From an uncultured Collinsella sp. (GTDB lineage Bacteria > Actinomycetota > Coriobacteriia > Coriobacteriales > Coriobacteriaceae): 23,059 bases of DNA. A program made the position numbers and the translations under genes. The stretch lies in NCBI GenBank assembly GCA_959019775.1, contig CAUEPS010000023.1, forward strand, positions 1 to 23,059. Reading direction: 5' to 3'. Numbering within the stretch: position 1 is the first letter of the stretch; every line of letters begins with the position of its first letter. Under the pieces are notes generated by a model. It saw only the letters and a program-made list of their open reading frames with translations, did no database searches and was not told the origin of the DNA. Shown here piece by piece: positions 21,416-23,059 of the stretch.

Positions 21416-22372
21416 CTACTGTCCCAGCATCTCGAAGAAGGTGTCTGCGTCGATGATCTCGATGTCGGCTCCCTTTGCCTTGTACTCGAGGGCCTTCCTG
21501 TGCTTGCCGGACATGCCCCCCTTGATGGTCCGGCACTTGCTGTAGTCGGCGACGACCAAGTAGTCCGTCGTTTTCTTCTTGAGGCTCTTGGCAAACGTCC
21601 CGCCGCAGTTCACGACCGCCTGAGCGGCGTCGCGCTTAGTCCAGCCGTCGCCGAGGCTCCCGGTGACGACGACCTCCTTGCCGTAGAAGGGGTGTGAGTC
21701 GTCGAAGTCGGCGACCGTCGGCGCGATGTCGCTGTAGTCCTCCGCATGGCCGGAGCTCGTCCGCACGCGCTTCGTCGCAGCCTCGCAGAACTCCTCGACG
21801 GAGCCGTAGATTTCCGTAGCCTCTCGGCGCATATATTCGAGCGCGTCGGAGGTCGCGAGTGCATCCGCGAGTGCCCGATGGGCACCGTTGTCGGCGATGC
21901 CAAACGCCTCACGGAGGTCACCCAGCCTGTGGTGCTCCCAGTCCTTGTGCAGCTTGCGGGCCAGCCGCATGGTATCGACGAAGTCGTTGGTTACCGGTTC
22001 GCCGACGCGCGCTCCGGCGTCGTAGAGGAAGTTCGCGTCGAAGCCCGCGATGTTGTGGCCGACCATGACGGCATCGCCGAGGAACGACGTGAAACCGGGC
22101 AGCACGTCTGCTATTGGCGGAGCATCGGACACCGTCTCGTTCGTGATGCCTGTGAGCCCGACGATGAAGGGGTCAATCTCAAACCCCGGATTCACCAACT
22201 GCTGATAGGTTTCCACGACCTCGCCGCCGCTCACGCGTGCGGCGCCAATCTCGATAATCTCGTCCCAAACCGGGCTCGTTCCCGTGGTCTCGAGGTCAAC
22301 CGCGACGTACACGTCCGGGAACGCCACGAGGCTCTGCCCCTTGCCGGGGCGTTTGCTCTTGGAATTGGCCAT
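21416..22372 (-). CDS. DnaQ-type (DEDDh) 3'-5' exonuclease with C-terminal BRCT domain
   Basis: A 318-residue protein. Residues 20-180 are a DEDDh exonuclease like DNA polymerase III epsilon: D26 and E28 in VDLETTG, D112 in GHNIAGFDANF, H165 and D170 in AHRALADA. Residues about 229-318 are a BRCT domain (FYGKEVVVTGSL, then KKKTTDYLVVAD). The same exonuclease-BRCT layout is seen in standalone bacterial proteins of unclear role, so it is not called dnaQ. ATG at 22372 has GGAGG 6 nt upstream. It is the first gene of a two-gene cassette with the HEPN-motif protein, beside a tRNA integration scar, which suggests mobile cargo. Confidence 0.9.
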   Translation of the reverse strand: MANSKSKRPGKGQSLVAFPDVYVAVDLETTGTSPVWDEIIEIGAARVSGGEVVETYQQLVNPGFEIDPFIVGLTGITNETVSDAPPIADVLPGFTSFLGDAVMVGHNIAGFDANFLYDAGARVGEPVTNDFVDTMRLARKLHKDWEHHRLGDLREAFGIADNGAHRALADALATSDALEYMRREATEIYGSVEEFCEAATKRVRTSSGHAEDYSDIAPTVADFDDSHPFYGKEVVVTGSLGDGWTKRDAAQAVVNCGGTFAKSLKKKTTDYLVVADYSKCRTIKGGMSGKHRKALEYKAKGADIEIIDADTFFEMLGQ

Positions 22373-22581
22373 TATTGCCTCCACTCCATAGGCCAGCTCG
22401 CCGTCTGCGGCAGCTCGACGAGCGGCGGCAGCGACTCCACGCAATCAATTTTACCGTCCCCAGAAAGCTCGCCAGCCTCATACCGTTCGCCGATATTTCT
22501 AAGCCGCTCGGCAAGTTAGTGGACCATTTAGTGGACTACGAAAAAGAGGCCAACCGCCTAAGCCGTTGACCTCGCACTTTG
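22373..22581. other. Upstream region of the exonuclease-HEPN cassette with integrase-type direct repeats
   Basis: No credible gene. It must hold the minus-strand cassette promoter, though no good hexamer pair is clear. TTAGTGGAC occurs twice in direct orientation at 22516-22524 and 22528-22536, 12 bp apart and about 46 bp from the tRNA remnant, the arrangement of arm-type integrase binding sites. Confidence 0.5.
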
Positions 22582-22626
22582 TGGTGAGCGTTACAAGATT
22601 TGAACTTGTAACCTCTTCCGTGCCAG
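22582..22626 (-). other. tRNA-Val 3'-half remnant, probable attachment site
   Basis: These 45 nt match the 3' part of the intact tRNA-Val downstream, from the anticodon loop (CTGGCAC) through the T arm TTCAAAT to a coded CCA. Similarity stops at the 5' strand of the anticodon stem. The T stem differs by a compensated pair (ACAAG/CTTGT versus AGAAG/CTTCT), so it is not a simple mutated copy. Fragments of this extent are the usual product of tyrosine-recombinase integration into a tRNA gene. Confidence 0.7.
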
Positions 22627-22926
22627 CCGAACAGCAGACGCTCATCTTGGGTTTTGCCCTTCATCAATCCTGCTTCCAAATAGTCCGGTTAGTCCGTCTA
22701 GCACGGCAAATACAAAGGTCGGCGATTCCGGCTAGTCTGCCAAGTATGTTGAGTCCGGAATGAATTTGGACAGCGTTCGGACAAAACGGCCCTGAATCTG
22801 GACAGAGCCCGGAGGTGCATCAAGATGGCGACATACTCAAAGGGAAGTCTAAGACACCAAGAGTGACATGCCTTGGCGACTTATAATAAAACAGCCCAGA
22901 GACATAGCCTCTGAGCTGCGAACATT
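22627..22926. other. 300-bp region between tRNA remnant and tRNA-Val
   Basis: No credible ORF. It contains short direct repeats: TAGTCCG at 22681-22687 and 22690-22696, and TGAAT(T/C)TGGACAG at 22761-22773 and 22793-22805, 32 bp apart. These could be recombinase or excisionase sites left by a lost element. TTATAATAAAAC near 22885 might be an AT-rich tail of the tRNA transcript. Confidence 0.4.
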
Positions 22927-23001
22927 TGGTGGGCGTTAGAAGATTTGAACTTCTGACCTCTTCCGTGTCAGGGAAGCGCTCTCCCCCTGAGCTAAACGCC
23001 C
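22927..23001 (-). tRNA. tRNA-Val(GAC)
   Basis: A full cloverleaf of 72 nt plus coded CCA: acceptor GGGCGTT/AACGCCC (7 bp), D arm GCTC/GAGC, anticodon arm CTTCC/GGAAG with loop CTGACAC (anticodon GAC), T arm AGAAG/CTTCT with TTCAAAT. It is the likely target for the integration that left the 22582-22626 remnant. Confidence 0.95.
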
Positions 23002-23004
23002 AAA

Positions 23005-23059
23005 TGGAGCGGACAACGGGGCTCGAACCCGCGACCCCAACCTTGGCAAGGTTGTGCTC
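23005..23059 (-). tRNA. tRNA-Gly(GCC), 5' end beyond window
   Basis: Partial tRNA read on the minus strand: anticodon arm CAACC/GGTTG with loop TTGCCAA (anticodon GCC), T arm GCGGG/CCCGT with TTCGAGC, acceptor end GTCCGC, then T discriminator and coded CCA. The D arm and 5' acceptor strand lie past the window edge. It sits 3 bp upstream of tRNA-Val, so the two are probably cotranscribed. Confidence 0.92.

Noticed and set aside
1..23059. CRISPR array
   Set aside because: No regularly spaced direct repeats of 20-40 bp were seen anywhere in the window, and no cas genes are present.

Overview
The window looks like a chromosomal segment of a high-GC, strictly anaerobic gut actinobacterium of the Coriobacteriia, most likely Collinsella or a close relative. 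This is inferred from gene content, the GC-rich third-position bias, strong AGGAGG-type ribosome binding sites and an oxygen-sensitive class III ribonucleotide reductase; no database search was possible.

Positions 1-5600 hold a ferredoxin-fused aldo/keto reductase (-), a short ORF resembling the end of a cyclase-family protein (+), a ketopantoate-reductase-like enzyme (+), a small membrane protein (-), a secreted coiled-coil protein (-) and O-acetylhomoserine sulfhydrylase (metY, -). A LysR-type regulator at 5880 is divergent from metY. The intergenic region has a good sigma-70-type promoter for metY, an ATC-N9-GAT dyad at about -66 and a 17-residue leader peptide with two Cys codons. Together they suggest two layers of control over sulfur assimilation.

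Positions 6800-13360 are mostly housekeeping genes: RNase HI, a Gfo/Idh/MocA oxidoreductase followed at once by an acylphosphatase, a Fur/PerR-family repressor, a Cof-type HAD phosphatase, a tight pair encoding an SlyD/SlpA-like FKBP and a solo UreE-like protein, an M19 dipeptidase and a YgjP-type metallopeptidase.

Positions 13360-15035 form a folE - HD hydrolase - folB operon; the HD protein may supply the dephosphorylation step missing between FolE and FolB. Positions 15100-18610 carry nrdD and nrdG, with paired NrdR boxes over the nrdD promoter and an unusual inverted duplication around the nrdD 3' end.

Positions 18660-23059 look accessory. They contain a 180-bp element with 32-bp perfect inverted repeats, a 27-residue ORF with a consensus ribosome binding site and its own strong terminator, and a two-gene cassette (DnaQ-type exonuclease with BRCT, then an unrecognised protein with a HEPN RX4H motif). 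The cassette lies beside a tRNA-Val 3'-half remnant that looks like an integration scar. Intact tRNA-Val(GAC) and a truncated tRNA-Gly(GCC) close the window. The exonuclease/HEPN cassette is the best candidate for an undescribed system, possibly antiviral, but the function is inference.
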